The notes under the pieces: generated by a model
What the model was told of the DNA's origin: nothing
Databases searched by the model: none
The model's input: only the letters and a program-made list of their open reading frames with translations
Position numbers and translations under genes: made by a program
Part shown: piece after piece, positions 46,401 through 58,077 of the stretch
Layout of the letters: every line of letters begins with the position of its first letter
Numbering within the stretch: the first letter of the stretch is position 1
From: Eremophila alpestris peregrina
Taxonomy: Eukaryota; Chordata; Aves; Passeriformes; Alaudidae
Assembly: GCA_009792885.1 (NCBI GenBank)
Contig: WMCF01000170.1
Span: forward strand, 205,723-269,722
Direction of reading: 5' to 3'
Length of the DNA stretch: 64,000 bases

Positions 46401-46843
46401 CAGGGCTGAGGGGCCATGGGTTCGCGTCCCACCTCCTCCGCGGTGTAAAAAATAATGTCCGGTGTGTCCCCTGCTCCCCACTGACGGGCACTGTCCGCGT
46501 CCTGCGGCATGAATCCCAGGGAAAGCTACGACCCTCCGCGGTGGTGCCCCTCGGGCTGCCCACAGCATCATCTGTTCCCTCCGAGAGGGTGATGAATGCG
46601 GCGCTGCTCTGGAGGATAAGCTGCTTGCTTAGAAGCGTTTCCAGATGGCAATTCCAGAGCCATTAGGATGAGAATCATAATCCTCCCCTGGCTGCATCAG
46701 CTCTGGCTGGATTGCCTGCCCCTCAGCAGCAGGCTCGGAGTGACCACATCCTGCTGAGCATCCTCATTCTGCTGAGCACCCCAATCCCATACCACCTCCT
46801 CGCAGAGGTTGCCATAGTGACAGCAGGCACTGCAGAGGGATAG

Positions 46844-47330
46844 AATCATGGAATCACAGATGGCTTTGGCTGAGCAAGACCTTAAATCTTATTTCATTCC
46901 CACCCCCTGCCATGGACAGGGACACCTTCCACTAGCCCAGGTTGCTCCAAGCCCTGTCCAACCTGGCCTTGGACACTGCCAGGGATCCAGGGGCAGCCAC
47001 AGCTTCTCTGGGCACCCTGTGTCAGGGCATCACCACCTTCACAGCCAGGAATTCCTTCCCAATATCCCATCTAATCCTGCCCTCTGGCAGCAGGAAGCCA
47101 TATTCTGTGTCCTGTCCCCCCACACCCCTTGTCCCCAGTCCCTCTCCACCTCTCCTGGAGCCCCTTTAGGCCCTGGAAGGGCTCTGAGGTGTCCCTGGAG
47201 CCTTCTACTCTCTGGGTGAGCACCAGCTCTCCCAGCCTGGCTCCAGAGCAGAGGGAGCAGCCCTGGGGCAGCTCTGTGTCCCTCCTGTGCTGGGACCCCA
47301 GGGCTGGAGGCAGCTCTGCAGGTGGGGATG
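46844..47330 (-). mobile_element. CR1 LINE 3-prime fragment, about 490 bases
   Basis: It starts at the plus-strand left end with ATCATGGAATCACAGATGGC, then CCATGGACAGGGACACCTTC, GCCACAGCTTCTCTGGGCAC and GGAATTCCTTCCCAATATCC, all standard reversed CR1 blocks. It lies about 450 bases upstream of the PGM2L1 promoter. Confidence 0.9.
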
Positions 47331-49344
47331 GAAGGCTTTGCGAGTACCCAGAAGGTGTTTGAGGGCACCCAACAGGACAGCAAAGTGTTGAGAATCATAC
47401 ATAGAGAGGGGAATCATAAGAAAGTTGGGCTCACACACAAACAAACCCTCCGGTCCAGAGGTCTGGCTGGGTGTGGGGAGATAAAACTTTTGATTGGTCT
47501 ATTACAGTGAATGACTGAAGTCAGCAGAAGATAAAGATAAGGAGATCACCAGAGGTGAGGGCACTCCTAAGTCCTCTTATATCACTGTTCCTGGTGCAGA
47601 GAAGACGAAGAGCCTGGACACTGATAAAGCAAGGAAATGGGATGTAATCATTCCCTCTTCTACATGTGGCAGCATCTGCAGCAGCACTGATATCATCCTG
47701 AGCTCAGAAGTGTGATGAGAACCACATCTCTGGCAGATTTCTCCAGAGCTCAGTGCTTTGCATCATTTTGCTACTCTTATCTCCTCCTTTGTGTTCTGTT
47801 TTCAAGAAGAGAAGGCCAGAGCCCAGGATAGCAGGTGCTCCAGCCCATAAAACCTTGGGTTCCCCCCAAAGCTGGATGAAAGATGGGAAAATTATCCTTC
47901 TGTCCGATGTCAGTGCTCCTCCATGATTATTTCCCTGGAGAACAAAATAGTCTCATGGAGGATAAAAGTTATTTCCTTACAGAAACAACTGCAGCACAGA
48001 GGGTTTGATACTTCCCAGGATCTCACCAGTGCACCCCACATTGGGAAGTGATGATTAGTTCCCAACTGTTTCCCTGTGAGAAGGCTTTGGCTATCTAGTT
48101 CCAAGGCACCCTGTGGCAGATGCCAGGGAGCCTGAGCAGCACTAGAGCAGAGCAATCATGGAAAAAGATAATGATGATACAGCTTAGATCATGCTGATGG
48201 AGATTTCCTGGGTTGAAGAAAACACTGACCTCGTGGGAGATGACAACTAAGTTCAGTGTAGTTGAGAGTTAATTAGCCTCCAGAAGGATTCTTAAAGCTG
48301 ATTATCTTGCTCCAGGCAAGTTAAACCCAGTTCCATCTGCTGGCATGACGGGATCGTGCAGAGGCCCAGCACAGCAAGGCTCTCCCAGCCACTCTGGGGG
48401 ATTGTAGGGCCTCCCCACGCTCTCTGCCTGCCAGCACAAACATCTCTTTTCATCTGGTGCTAGCAACAACACTTCAAGTCCTCATGGTCATGGAAAAAAA
48501 GCCAGAACTCAGGCAATTAATCTTCGAGAAGGAAAGCCAAGGTTTCCATGCTTTCACCACCATACATCGTTCCGCCTGGTTGAGGCACAGCACGCGCAGA
48601 GCAAAGTGAGCAGCGGCAACAGCCCAGGGAGCAAAAGCCAGGCTGCCAGCCATGGACAGGAGCCAGGCTGGGAGCAGAAGGGCTGCCAGGCTGCTGGCAG
48701 CCGCCAGCTCATGTGCAGGGAGCTGTCAGGGCCAGCTGGGACCGTGGCAGGGCTCAGCAGGAGGGAATGGCTTCTCCCAAATGGATGAGTGTGAGCACCC
48801 ACACGGGACTGTGACACTGTGCAGACAGTGCTCCTGCAGCCAGGGGAAGCCCTGCTCCCTGCCTGCTAGTCTGGTTGTCAAGATGATCACTGCACTCAGA
48901 GTGCTTCATTAAACACTTCTGAGGGCTCCAAGCACCAGGACCTTGTTATCTAGCAGTCTTTTCTACATTTTCTATGTAACCTCCCAAAGGCAGCTCCACA
49001 CAGCTCTGGCTCTCTTTCCTTCTTTTCCCTTGAGCTTGCAGGTCTGGCTCGCTCCTTCATGTCCCTAGCCTGACCTAACCCATCCTGTCCCTGGTACAGC
49101 AGCTTACCTTTATCTGTCCCTTGCACCACCTCCTGTCCCTTCCTCCTCACAGCATGACCAGCAGACTCCAACTGACTCTCTACAGCTAAGTTGCCCTTAT
49201 CACACCCACAGCTGTGAGGGCAAGGCTGCTCCCACTCTGGGATAATTAACACAGCTGTAATGTATTAAAGTCAAGACTGCCCTCAGAACTATCTGTCTCT
49301 TCACAATCTGTCTCCCCACATGCCAGGGAAACCCAGAGGGCACA
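47331..49344. other. Intergenic sequence, no gene recognised
   Basis: Unique sequence upstream of PGM2L1 with only short open frames and no recognised exon. Confidence 0.45.
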
Positions 49345-49770
49345 TTTGGGATGAGACCAATTCCAATCCCAGCCCTGCCATGGGCAGGGACACCTCCCAC
49401 CATCCCAGGTTGCTCAGGGCCCCATCCTGAGCAAGTGGTCTTGCACACTTCCGGGGATAGCTTCTCTGGGCAAAGAATTTCCTCCTAATCTCTAATTTAA
49501 GTAAATTCTTTGTCACTTTGAGACTGTCCTGGAACTCCAGGCCCTCTGTCTTCCTTGTAGGTTCCCTTCAGGTACTGCAAGGCCACAATTAGGACACCCT
49601 GGAGCTTCTCTAGTCTGGGCTAAACAATCTCAATTCCCTCAGCCCTTCCTCACAGCAGAGGGGCTCCATCCCTCTGATCATCCTGGTGCCTCCTCTGGGC
49701 TCTCTCCAGCAGCTCCAGGTCCTTGTGCTGCTGGCCCCAGGGCTGGGGCAGCTCTGCAGGTGGGAAATCA
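49345..49770 (-). mobile_element. CR1 LINE 3-prime fragment
   Basis: CCATGGGCAGGGACACCTCC, CTGGAGCTTCTCTAGTCTGG, CAGAGGGGCTCCATCCCTCT and CTCTCCAGCAGCTCCAGGTC are reversed CR1 blocks in the right order. Confidence 0.85.
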
Positions 49771-51975
49771 CCTGAGCACAGGGGCAGAGGGACAGAATCC
49801 CCCCTGCCCTGCTGCCCACAAGAAGGGCTAAGGCACTCATCAGAATGAGAAACATCTGTCCCACCCCCTGAGCATCCTCAGGGGTCTGGTTCCACAGATC
49901 CTCATGCACAACAAACGGGATCAGCCCCATGATCTCACAGCTGCTGGGAGCTTGGGGAGGAACCCATTTAGAGCAGCGTTTCCATGGCAATTTGCACAGT
50001 TTATTCCACATGGTGTACTAACAGCCTGGAGCTCCCAAGACATTCCAGGTTGCTTTTCCACTCTCAGTTTCTGCAGAGAGCCGGGGTTGTGTGTGATGAC
50101 CCCAGTGTGTGTTCCTGCAGCTGGTGGCTGAGCCTCTCAGCACTGCACACACCCTGGCTCTGGGGCACAATTTTTGGTTTATTATTTATGTCTCCTGAAC
50201 ACCCTGTTCTCCCAGGCCTCTTGGGTTACCTGGTAATGACACAGCATGTCCCAGCTTTGCCTTCCCTCCCAGAGCTGTGGATCCTCAGGAAGGCAGTGGA
50301 GTGCCCCAGGCAGTGAGGACATCCCTGCTGAGCTGTCACCGCAGGGCAGGGTGGCTTTTTGGGCTGGAATGCCAGGTTTTGAGCACATCTGGGGTAACAG
50401 CAGGAGAAGGGCTTTGTCCTGAAGGAGTGCAGGCACTCTGCAAGCAGAACGTGGACACAGAGCACAGGCTGGCAGGTGGGAAGGATGCAACAGGGACTAC
50501 TGGCATTAGGAAATGGCTTTTGAAGTTCTGCAACTGCCCCTGGCTCGATGCTTCATGATGTCAGCTTTGGGAAGGCCTGACCCCACAGCCTCTGGCACTG
50601 GCAGCACACTCCTTAGCTTCCTCAGGAGCATAACACTCCAAATATGCTTTAAAAGAAGTTTGTAACATGCAGCTCAGAGCCACTGGAAAAACCTCTGCTC
50701 TGGTCCCAAAGGGAGGGCAGGAGCAGCTCCCTCCACCATTCCCAGATTGCCAAAAGTTTTGGATTCCCAAAATCAACTTTCCCCATTGTGACCCCTCTGT
50801 CCCTCAGGCCGCACAGCAGCACTGGTGATGTGAGCCTGGCTCAGCCCTCCGGAGGGGAGAGCAGCTTTTCCCTGCTCCCACAGAGTACTGACAGCTCTCC
50901 TGGAGGAGCAGCTCCCCTGGGACACAGCTTCCATTGCTCAGTCAGGCTGTGCCACCCGTTCCAGACCGGTATGACCCGAGGCAGCCCGTGCTGGCACTCA
51001 GCGTTCACTGATACCGTCGCTCTCTCACCCTGAGCCACTATCATTTCACCTCGTGCATTCCTTATCGAAATGCCCAGCCTCAGAGCAGTGCCCAGGAACA
51101 GGCTCCTGTGATTTCTGCTGCTCCAACAATCCAGCCATTGATCTGCTAAACCAAGGTCAGCCCGAACTTCCCACACATTTTGATATTCTTTACCAAGCAC
51201 CAGACACCGTCTCACCCATGATCCATTGCTGTGTGCCAACAAAAAAAGTCTGAAATAAATTGGCCTCCTCAAAACCTTATTTTTTTTCTTAGCTGCATTG
51301 CTTAAAACCCAAATGTAGTCAGCTACAGCTTTCTCAGTCTGATTTAGGGATTCAGCCAAGACCAGCACACTCCCACCTCTTCTCTCTGTGTTCTGAGAGC
51401 AGCTCCTTGCTGTGAGTGTGACCCAGGAATCATCTGCAGTCGAGGGAGTGAGGCCAGAGCCCATCGGCTCCCAGGAAGAATCTCTGAGCTCTGGGATAAG
51501 CATCTAAATGGTTGTAAAATCATTCCCCTGGCTCCTGAAGCAAACCTGTTTCAGGAAGCTCCCAAATCCATCCTTCCGTATCCCTCGGAGCAGCCCAGCA
51601 CAATCCACTGCTGAGGATGTTTGTCAAGATGCCCCAGACCATGGATCCCATGGGGACACCAGCAGGCTGGAGCCGTGGGAGCCATGGGGACAAGGATAGC
51701 CAGATAGGAGCCAGAAGTCCCGTGGATACAAGTCCCTGCTCTCGCCCCACGGGTGCCGGGCCTGGGACACCGGGACCCTGAGGCAGCTGCCACAAGCACT
51801 GGCACTGGCATCTTGTCACCCAGCCCGGTGGCATCCAGCCGGCGACTCCAGAGAGGGGGCACCCGGGGCGTCCCCCTGCCCTGCCCTGCTCTGCCGCAGG
51901 CACTGATCCGAATTTACCATCAGGGATGGATGGACAGTGGAGCTGCCAATGGATTGCAGATCGGGGGAGTAACCA
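49771..51975. other. Intergenic sequence, no gene recognised
   Basis: Unique mixed-GC sequence. A minus-strand 220-codon open frame at 50841-51503 has no family likeness and no supporting splice structure. Confidence 0.45.
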
Positions 51976-53361
51976 TTGCTGCAGGAGCTGTGTCTTTCAG
52001 GAGGGATTCTCATCCTCAGAATCTTCTGGATTAGGGAAGAGCAGCATTTTTTTTCCCCCAAATTTTTAGGACATGCTATCCTTCAACAGGGTTTTCCCCC
52101 TTGGGTCACGGCATCAGAAGAGATTCCAGAGTCCCCAGATTCATCTCTCTCTCCCAAAGGTGGGAAAAGCAAGACTTCCACTAGGGGGATTTTGGGGTAC
52201 CACGCCAAAGGGGGATTTTGGGGTGCCACGACAGGACCCACCACCCAGCCTCCATCTCTTTGCAGGTTCCTGCATCCTGGCCCTGGCTGGTCCATGGCTC
52301 ATCCCACTGCAGGGGCTGGTGTTAGAGGAGGACAAACCCAGGCAGGTGGATGGAAAGGGATCAGCACAGCATGTGTCTCTGTCCCCACCTGGCCTGACTC
52401 CCCTGATTTATTTGCAGATAAAGGGTTTATTTTCCTTTCCCAGCGCTGCAGGTGCAAGATAAACAGAGTGAAGCCTCTTGAGCCACTTCCTGCTTGGGCC
52501 AGGTGCCAGAGGACACCTGCGCCCCAGAAAGCCCTGCTTGGCTCAGGAATCCCAGTGGGATTAGCCCCAAAATGTGTTTCCGAGAATGCCCCTGCTCCAG
52601 GTTTTGTGCCCAAGCCAAGGGCATGGCAAATCAGGAACTGGTCACTAAGCCGCTGCCGTTCCGGTGCCTCTGGTGCCAAGGTTTCCAGCCCTACCCCAAA
52701 CACACTCACATCCATTATTATTTTTTGGATTAGGGTTTGGCGTCATTGTTTGGGCTCAGGATTGCAGCTCTCTTTAACCTTGGAATGCAGGCGGAAAGGC
52801 CCCTATGGGCCAGCTAATCTAGCTGCAATTAAAGACATTCATTATGCCATTATGAACAGGTTAAGACGTGTGAGACACTGGGTCACTGGCGCTGCCCCAC
52901 AGCCTGTTTTGAAGGACAGGGACATTTACTGTCCTGGACACTGGCCACTCCACAGGCCAGTTCCAAACCCAGCCAGCTTAATGGTGGAGTCAAAGCCAAG
53001 GAGCCCAGCAGGACCCAAGATCATCCCCTTCCCGTCCACCGCTGCACCCTCACCCCATGGAAAACACATTTGGGACCTGCGGTACAAAAGGCCAAAGTTG
53101 CAGCTGACAGCAGGAAGGAAGCAGGAAAGACTCCGGCATCACCATCCGGAGCCCAGGGAGACCTTGGGAGATGCCTGGAGCCACACGCCTGTGGTCAGGC
53201 TCGGGCCACGCTCGCAGCGTACCCATGGCCCCAGCAGTGCTGCCCAGAGAGCAACGGGACACAGCATCCAGCTGGGAATGTGGGGCTGGCTCTGTCCTGC
53301 AGGATTGTCCCATCCTAGGGGCTGTGGTGCCACCGAAGGGCTGCCCTTGAATCCACCTTGA
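51976..53361 (+). other. Unusually long open frame of unknown status (461 codons)
   Basis: An ATG-started plus-strand frame stays open for 461 codons in sequence of only moderate GC, between PGM2L1 and KCNE3 and opposite to both. No domain, signal peptide or repeat architecture is recognisable. The composition is rich in Pro, Gly, Ser and Arg. A short repeat, GGGGGATTTTGGGGTRCCAC, occurs twice near 52191-52230. The KCNE3 transcript may run through this region on the other strand. I do not call it a gene. Confidence 0.3.
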
Positions 53362-53844
53362 CAGCACACAGGCAACAGGTTTAGCCCTTTCTGCAGCCCC
53401 TGGGCTCTGGCACAGAGCGGTGCCCCGTGGATTGCCCCAAACATCAACTTTGCTCGGAGAAGCAAACACAAGTCCCCTGGAACCCACCACCTCCTTTAAT
53501 TCCCTGCCAGAAAAGCAGGGCCCAGCCCAACTCAAACATTGCAGGGTTTCAGCACCAGAAAAACCCACAAACCACTGTCACAGCTGCTGGGAGCCCAGGG
53601 AGGTCAATACCAGCTGATCTGAGGAGGGAAATGGGGAAATATTCTCCTTGAAGACTCCTGCCAGGCCCCGGAGGCCACGGTGGGAAAGGAGCTTCCCCTG
53701 CTATCCGAATACCCATGGTGTAGCCGAGGTGGGTCTGCAGGACTAGGACCTGTTTGCAGGTCGCATTCTTCCTGCTCCTGCCAGCCAGGACGTCCCAGTA
53801 CTTCTCACACCAGGCCTGAGCTCCTCCTTGGTGGGGGTTCCTAG

Positions 53845-53912
53845 CAGCTCAGGGGGTTCTCAGCAGCTTTGAGGGATTCTCAGCAGCTTTGAGGGGTTCC
53901 CAGCAGCTTTGG
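53845..53912. repeat. Tandem repeat of a 21-base unit, about three to four copies
   Basis: Units of the type TCTCAGCAGCTTTGAGGGAT repeat with small changes just downstream of the KCNE3 stop, so within its likely 3-prime UTR. Confidence 0.8.
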
Positions 53913-54007
53913 GGCCAGCAGCACTGTCCCATCCCACAGCAAGTGGGATGTGCACAGCAGGGTGAGCCCAAGCCCAGCGGCTCCCGGGGACGAGGCGTGG
54001 GCCGGGC

Positions 54008-54301
54008 TCAGATCATGGAGACCCTGTTCTTTATGTAGACGTGGTAGGGGTCGCTGCGCTTGTCCACCTTGCGGGAGCGGGTGTAGCCCAGGATGAGGCT
54101 GCCCACGGTGGCGGCGAAGAGCGTCATGACGAACAGGATGTACATGTAGGCGTTGTCGTTGCGGCCGCCGTGGCTGCTCCGTGTGGCCTCCGCCGGGGAC
54201 TGGCCAGGGCACGGCACGGCCCCCTGCAGCGTCTGGTTCAAGGCGTTCAGCACTGCCCGCAGGCTTTGGTGCCAGGTCTCTGTCCGGTTCTTCTCATCCA
54301 T
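54008..54301 (-). CDS. KCNE3: KCNE3, potassium channel accessory subunit (MiRP2)
   Basis: KCNE3 is a single-pass membrane beta subunit that alters gating of KCNQ1 and some other voltage-gated potassium channels. The frame runs from the ATG read from 54301 to TGA at 54010-54008 and encodes 97 residues (human 103). N-glycosylation sequons are at Asn5 (NRT) and Asn22 (NQT). One membrane segment spans about 52-73 (YMYILFVMTLFAATVGSLIL), and the KCNE signature SRKVDKRSDPYHVYI follows on the cytoplasmic side. The C-terminal half is nearly identical to human; the extracellular half is more divergent and shorter. The start was chosen because it follows a splice acceptor (CCCCGCAG ending at 54314) by 12 bases and matches the human N-terminus. 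Upstream in-frame Met codons lie in the intron. It sits between PGM2L1 and LIPT2 as in human. Confidence 0.97.
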   Translation of the reverse strand: MDEKNRTETWHQSLRAVLNALNQTLQGAVPCPGQSPAEATRSSHGGRNDNAYMYILFVMTLFAATVGSLILGYTRSRKVDKRSDPYHVYIKNRVSMI

Positions 54302-55640
54302 GTCCTCCGCAGGCTGCGGGGGAGGACAGGGAGACTCACAAGAGGCTGCCCTCACAGTGGAGGTGTTCCCAGGACCCAATAATGATCCCAAACTGGTCCT
54401 CAAAGCACCTCCTCTGCCGCAAAGCAGGCCAAGCCCTTTGCATTCCCAGCAGCCTTCTCCCTAAATTTCAGTCCTTCCACAGAGGGGATAAAGCTCCCAG
54501 GGCTCTGGGGCAGCTGCCTGCCCCTCTCTCTTTCCCAGGGCTGGGGGTCCAAAGCTGTCCTGAGGGACCAGGAGGGCTGGGTTCAAAGTCTGCTTTCTCC
54601 GGGGATGGTGGGCACACATCCTGCATCCCTGCAGGTTGCAGAGTTGGCACAACCCCCACAAACTGCTGTGAACCCATCTTGAGGCGTTGCTGCCCTAAAC
54701 CTCCGTGGGGATTTCCCTTCCCTTTGGGTGCCAGACCCCCTCTGACCCGCCATCTCTCCTTTGGCATGGTGCCCTTCTGCCAGTCCCCCTGGGCTCCCTC
54801 GTGCACCTTCACAACTTGCTGGGGCCCCAGAGCACGCACAGCCAGGAAGGGACACTGGGACACAGTCCCACACGTGTGCCATCCTTAGGGACATGCCAGT
54901 CCCACAAACCACCGCGGTCCCCCCAGGTACCCACCCTGGTAGTCCCCCCAGGTATCCACCCTGTCCCCCACCAGCTCCCGAGCAGCCCTTGCCTGCTGCA
55001 CCAGCAGCTCTACCCCGTGCAGAGGCAGCCGATCCCCCTCCCAAATGGGTCACCCTTGACTCGGGGTGCACCTCCCAGGATGAGACCCCCAGCTGCAAGG
55101 AGGAGCAGGAGGAGAAAGGGGCTGAGCAGCCACGAGCCCACAGGGATGAGATTGGATTTGGCTGCCTTCCTGACTTAAGAGAAGTAGGCTGAATTTGGGA
55201 GGTTTAGGGCAAGATGTGAATTTACCCCAGGAGGGGACCCACAGATGGGGTAGGACTTGGGGGGACCCACCTTGGGGGGGGGGGGGATGAAAGGACAGGT
55301 GGGGACCGAGCGTGGGAAGGGGAGCTCACACTCACCTCGTGTGCCCTCCCTGCCTGCGCTGCTGCCAGGCTGAGGCGGGACTGAGCATCGCTGCCGCCGG
55401 GGAGGGATGCCGGCCGGACTGGGAGCGCCGCCAGCCTCCTCCCCTTCCCGGGGCAGAGCCACCTGCCACAGCCACCCAGCCCCGCCGCGGGCCACCAGCC
55501 TGTCCCCAGCCGCACGGGTCCCGCCACGGCCCTTCGCCCCAGCCGGATCCGGGGGCTTTATGGGGCGGGAGAGCGGGGCCCCGCTCTTCCCCCGGCACAC
55601 ACTGCCGGTCACGCTTTCCTGTCCCTCCTCGTCCGGCACC
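54302..55640 (-). promoter_or_regulatory. KCNE3: KCNE3 5-prime region: untranslated exon and CpG-rich promoter
   Basis: The coding exon begins at 54313 after an AG acceptor, so at least one noncoding exon is needed. A strong minus-strand donor, ACGAG|GTGAGTGTG, lies with its GT at 55335-55334, and the upstream sequence to about 55640 is CpG-rich. I infer a noncoding first exon ending at 55336 and a 1-kb intron. The transcription start is not defined. Confidence 0.45.
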
Positions 55641-56400
55641 GCGGTCCCCGAGCCCTCACACTGGCACAGAGCCTGCCTGGGCATGTTCCTCCTGCTTGCC
55701 ATTCTCTCCTAGAGCGCAGCCTGCTCCATGAGATGGGATTTTCCTCCTTCCAGCCCCACTAGGCACTCACGGGTGGCTCACAGGGAGCTGCCAGCGCTGT
55801 GCAGCAGCAGAGAAACCCCAGAGCTTTTGGGGCAGGGAGAAGGCCCAGAACAGCAGTGAGGGGCTGTGGGTGGGGGTCAGGTCTTGCTTTGAGCAGGGTG
55901 TGGGTACTTCAGCCTCAGGCTGACTTCTCACCCCTGAAAAAAACTGTCCAATAAATCAGCTTATGATGCTTCAGCTGGGACAGCGATTTCAGAAGTGCTG
56001 ACAGCAACACCTCCTCCAGCACCACAGACCCAGTGCAAGCAGGGCTCCATCACCCAGCCAGGGTGCTGCATGGTCCCACAGGACCGACAACAGGCTTCTC
56101 TCCTTGTGAACCCCGACCCTTTCCCTCCTCCTCCCTCTTTTCCACTGCATCCACAGTGCTACAATGGTCTTCAGCGTTTTCAGCCAGCTTCCACCCTCCC
56201 TGATGCCAGGATCTTTGCCATGTGTGGATTTCCCTAGGCTCAGGGTGAGAAAAAGGCTGTCATTGATAAAATAGTCTTGGGGTAAATAAATGAGAAAAGG
56301 ATCAGCAGCCAAAGTTCCCAGCAACTCTCTTTATATATAAAATCTGCCTCTTCTTACCCATCAGCAAGGGATGGATGCTCAACCCACACAAATTCATGTG
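55641..56400. other. Intergenic sequence between KCNE3 and LIPT2
   Basis: Unique sequence without a recognised exon. A minus-strand ATTAAA (TTTAAT on plus, near 56424) just to the right may be the LIPT2 poly(A) signal. Confidence 0.45.
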
Positions 56401-56729
56401 AATTCATGAGCATTCACACAAGTCTTTAATTTTTGTGGGGCAAAAAGCAGGAAAAAACCCCACAAAAGCACCTGTTTGGGTACTTCCCCAGCAAGTGATG
56501 TGGGGATGTGGTACCCATGGAGGTCTCAGCTGAGGGATGGAAACTCACAGGGCTGGAGAGGAGAGCCCCAGTGGAGGTTTGGATGTTCAAGCAGCATTCT
56601 GAAACCCTGTGCCACTGTCCACTCACAGTTCACTCTCAGGCAAAGGCACGAGAACTCGTCTCACAACAGAGACCCTCGGGGCAGCGCCGCAGCTTTGCCA
56701 GAACACCCGGCTAAGGCACCACAACAATC

Positions 56730-56962
56730 CTAATCCCCGGGGTCTTCTGAAGAGACCAAAGTGCAGTCAAACACCTCCTGGAAGGAGTCGAGGAAGGGCT
56801 CGAGGACGTGGTTGACGGCGACGTGCTGCCCCAGCTCATGGCTCAGTGAGGTGACCCCCTTGCCCTCCAGCCCGCAGGGGACGATGTGGTCGAACCAGCT
56901 GAGGTCGGTGCAGCAGTTCAGCGCCAGCCCGTGCGAGGTGATGTGGTTCCCGCAGTGCACAC
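56730..56962 (-). CDS. LIPT2: LIPT2 coding exon 2 (residues 166-242)
   Basis: The acceptor CCCCGCAG ends at 56963. The exon reads VHCGNHITSHGLALNCC, then IVPCGLEGKGVTSLSHELGQ, and ends SSEDPGD before TAG at 56732-56730. Cys195 in PCG is the acyl-carrying residue. Confidence 0.95.
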
Positions 56963-58025
56963 CTGCGGGGGCCAAGAGCACCCAGGGTCAGCACCGTCAC
57001 CAGGGTCAGCAGGGGCTCAACATTGTGCTGCCCCTTCTTCCTGCATGGTCCCCTGTGTACGCCCACCCTCTCCGCTGCCTACAGCTCCACGGCAGGTTCC
57101 CACCGTGCTCTGCCACTGTGCCCCGCAGTAATGCGCATGGAATCACAGGACGGGTTGGGCTGGGAGGTATTCCATGGGCAGGGACACCTCCCACTATCCC
57201 AGTTTGACCCAAGTCCCATCCAGCCTGGCCTTGGACACTTCCAGGGATCCAGGGGCAGCCACAGCTTCTCTGGGCACCCTGTGCCAGGGCCTCCCCACCC
57301 TCAAAGGGAGGAATTCCTTCCCAATATCCTATCTAACCCTGCTTTGTGGCAGTGGGAAGACGTTCCCCCTTGTTCCCAGTCCCTCTCCAGCTCTCCTGGA
57401 GCCCCTTCAGGCCCTGGAAGGGGCTCTGAGGTCTTCCCGGAGCCTTCCGTTCCGCACGTGGAACACCCCCAGCTCTCCCAGCCTGGCTCCACACACACAC
57501 ACACCCGCTCCGGAGCAGTCCCCGCTCACCGATGGCACAGAGTTTGCTGTCGCCCATCCAGACCCCGGTGAAGGGCGGCGGGAGGGCGCGGGCCGTGGCC
57601 AGCCCAAGGCGGCGGCAGAGCCGCAGCACCAGCGCCTCCAGCCCGGCCACGTAGGCGCGGAGCGGGAGGCGGCGGCGGCGCAGGTCGAGCACGGGGAAGG
57701 CGAGCAGCTGCCCGGGCCCATGGAAGGTAATGTGGCCGCCGCGCCGCGCCGCCACCAGCGCCGCGCCCCGCGCCCGCAGCGCCGCGGCCGCCGCCGCGCC
57801 CGGCGCGCCCCGCAGCCCCCAGGTGTAGACGGGCCGCGCCGGCTCGCTCAGCACCACGCTCTCGGCCGGCGGCGCCCCGGGGCCTCCCCGGGCCGCTGCC
57901 TGCCCCGGCAGCGCCGCCGGGCCCCGCGCCGCCCGCGCCGCCGCCACGCAGCGCTCCTGCACCCGCAGCGCCTCGGCGTACGGCACCGCGCCCAGCCGCA
58001 GCACCCGCACCGCCAGCCGCGACAT
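56730..58025 (-). CDS. LIPT2: LIPT2, mitochondrial octanoyl-[acyl-carrier-protein] transferase
   Basis: LIPT2 moves octanoate from mitochondrial acyl carrier protein to the lipoyl domain of GCSH, the first step of lipoate synthesis. Two exons, 58025-57530 and 56962-56730, join in phase (ATC G|GT GTG) and give 242 residues; human has 231. Family motifs in order: RGGHITFHGPGQL (95-107), TGVWMGDSKLCAIG with catalytic Lys161, HITSHGLALNC, and IVPCG with catalytic Cys195. The N-terminus is basic and aromatic-poor, as expected for a mitochondrial leader. Residues about 30-57 are a GC-driven Ala/Gly/Arg/Pro stretch that accounts for the extra length. The start ATG at 58025 matches the human MxxxAVRxxRLGxVPYAE pattern; the frame continues open upstream only because the DNA is G-rich. 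A CR1 copy occupies much of the intron. Confidence 0.95.
57137..57495 (-). mobile_element. CR1 LINE 3-prime fragment in the LIPT2 intron
   Basis: ATGGAATCACAGGACGGGTT, CATGGGCAGGGACACCTCCC, GGATCCAGGGGCAGCCACAG and CTCCAGCTCTCCTGGAGCCC are reversed CR1 blocks. The element ends about 35 bases from exon 1. Confidence 0.9.
57530..58025 (-). CDS. LIPT2: LIPT2 coding exon 1 (residues 1-165 plus one base)
   Basis: Very GC-rich exon holding the N-terminus, the HGPGQL motif and Lys161. The donor is ATCG|GTGAGC with GT at 57529-57528. Confidence 0.94.
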
Positions 58026-58077
58026 GGCGGCGACAGCGCCACCGGGGCCGCCGGGAGCGCCGGGAGCCGCCGGGCGG

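Noticed and set aside
46405..46445. tRNA-like GGGTTCGCGTCCCACC (T-arm and B-box look)
   Set aside because: No matching A-box, D arm or acceptor stem at the right distance. It lies in a CpG-rich promoter region.
54302..54403. Upstream Met start for KCNE3 at 54403
   Set aside because: The segment lies upstream of a clear splice acceptor ending at 54314, and the human N-terminus aligns at 54301.
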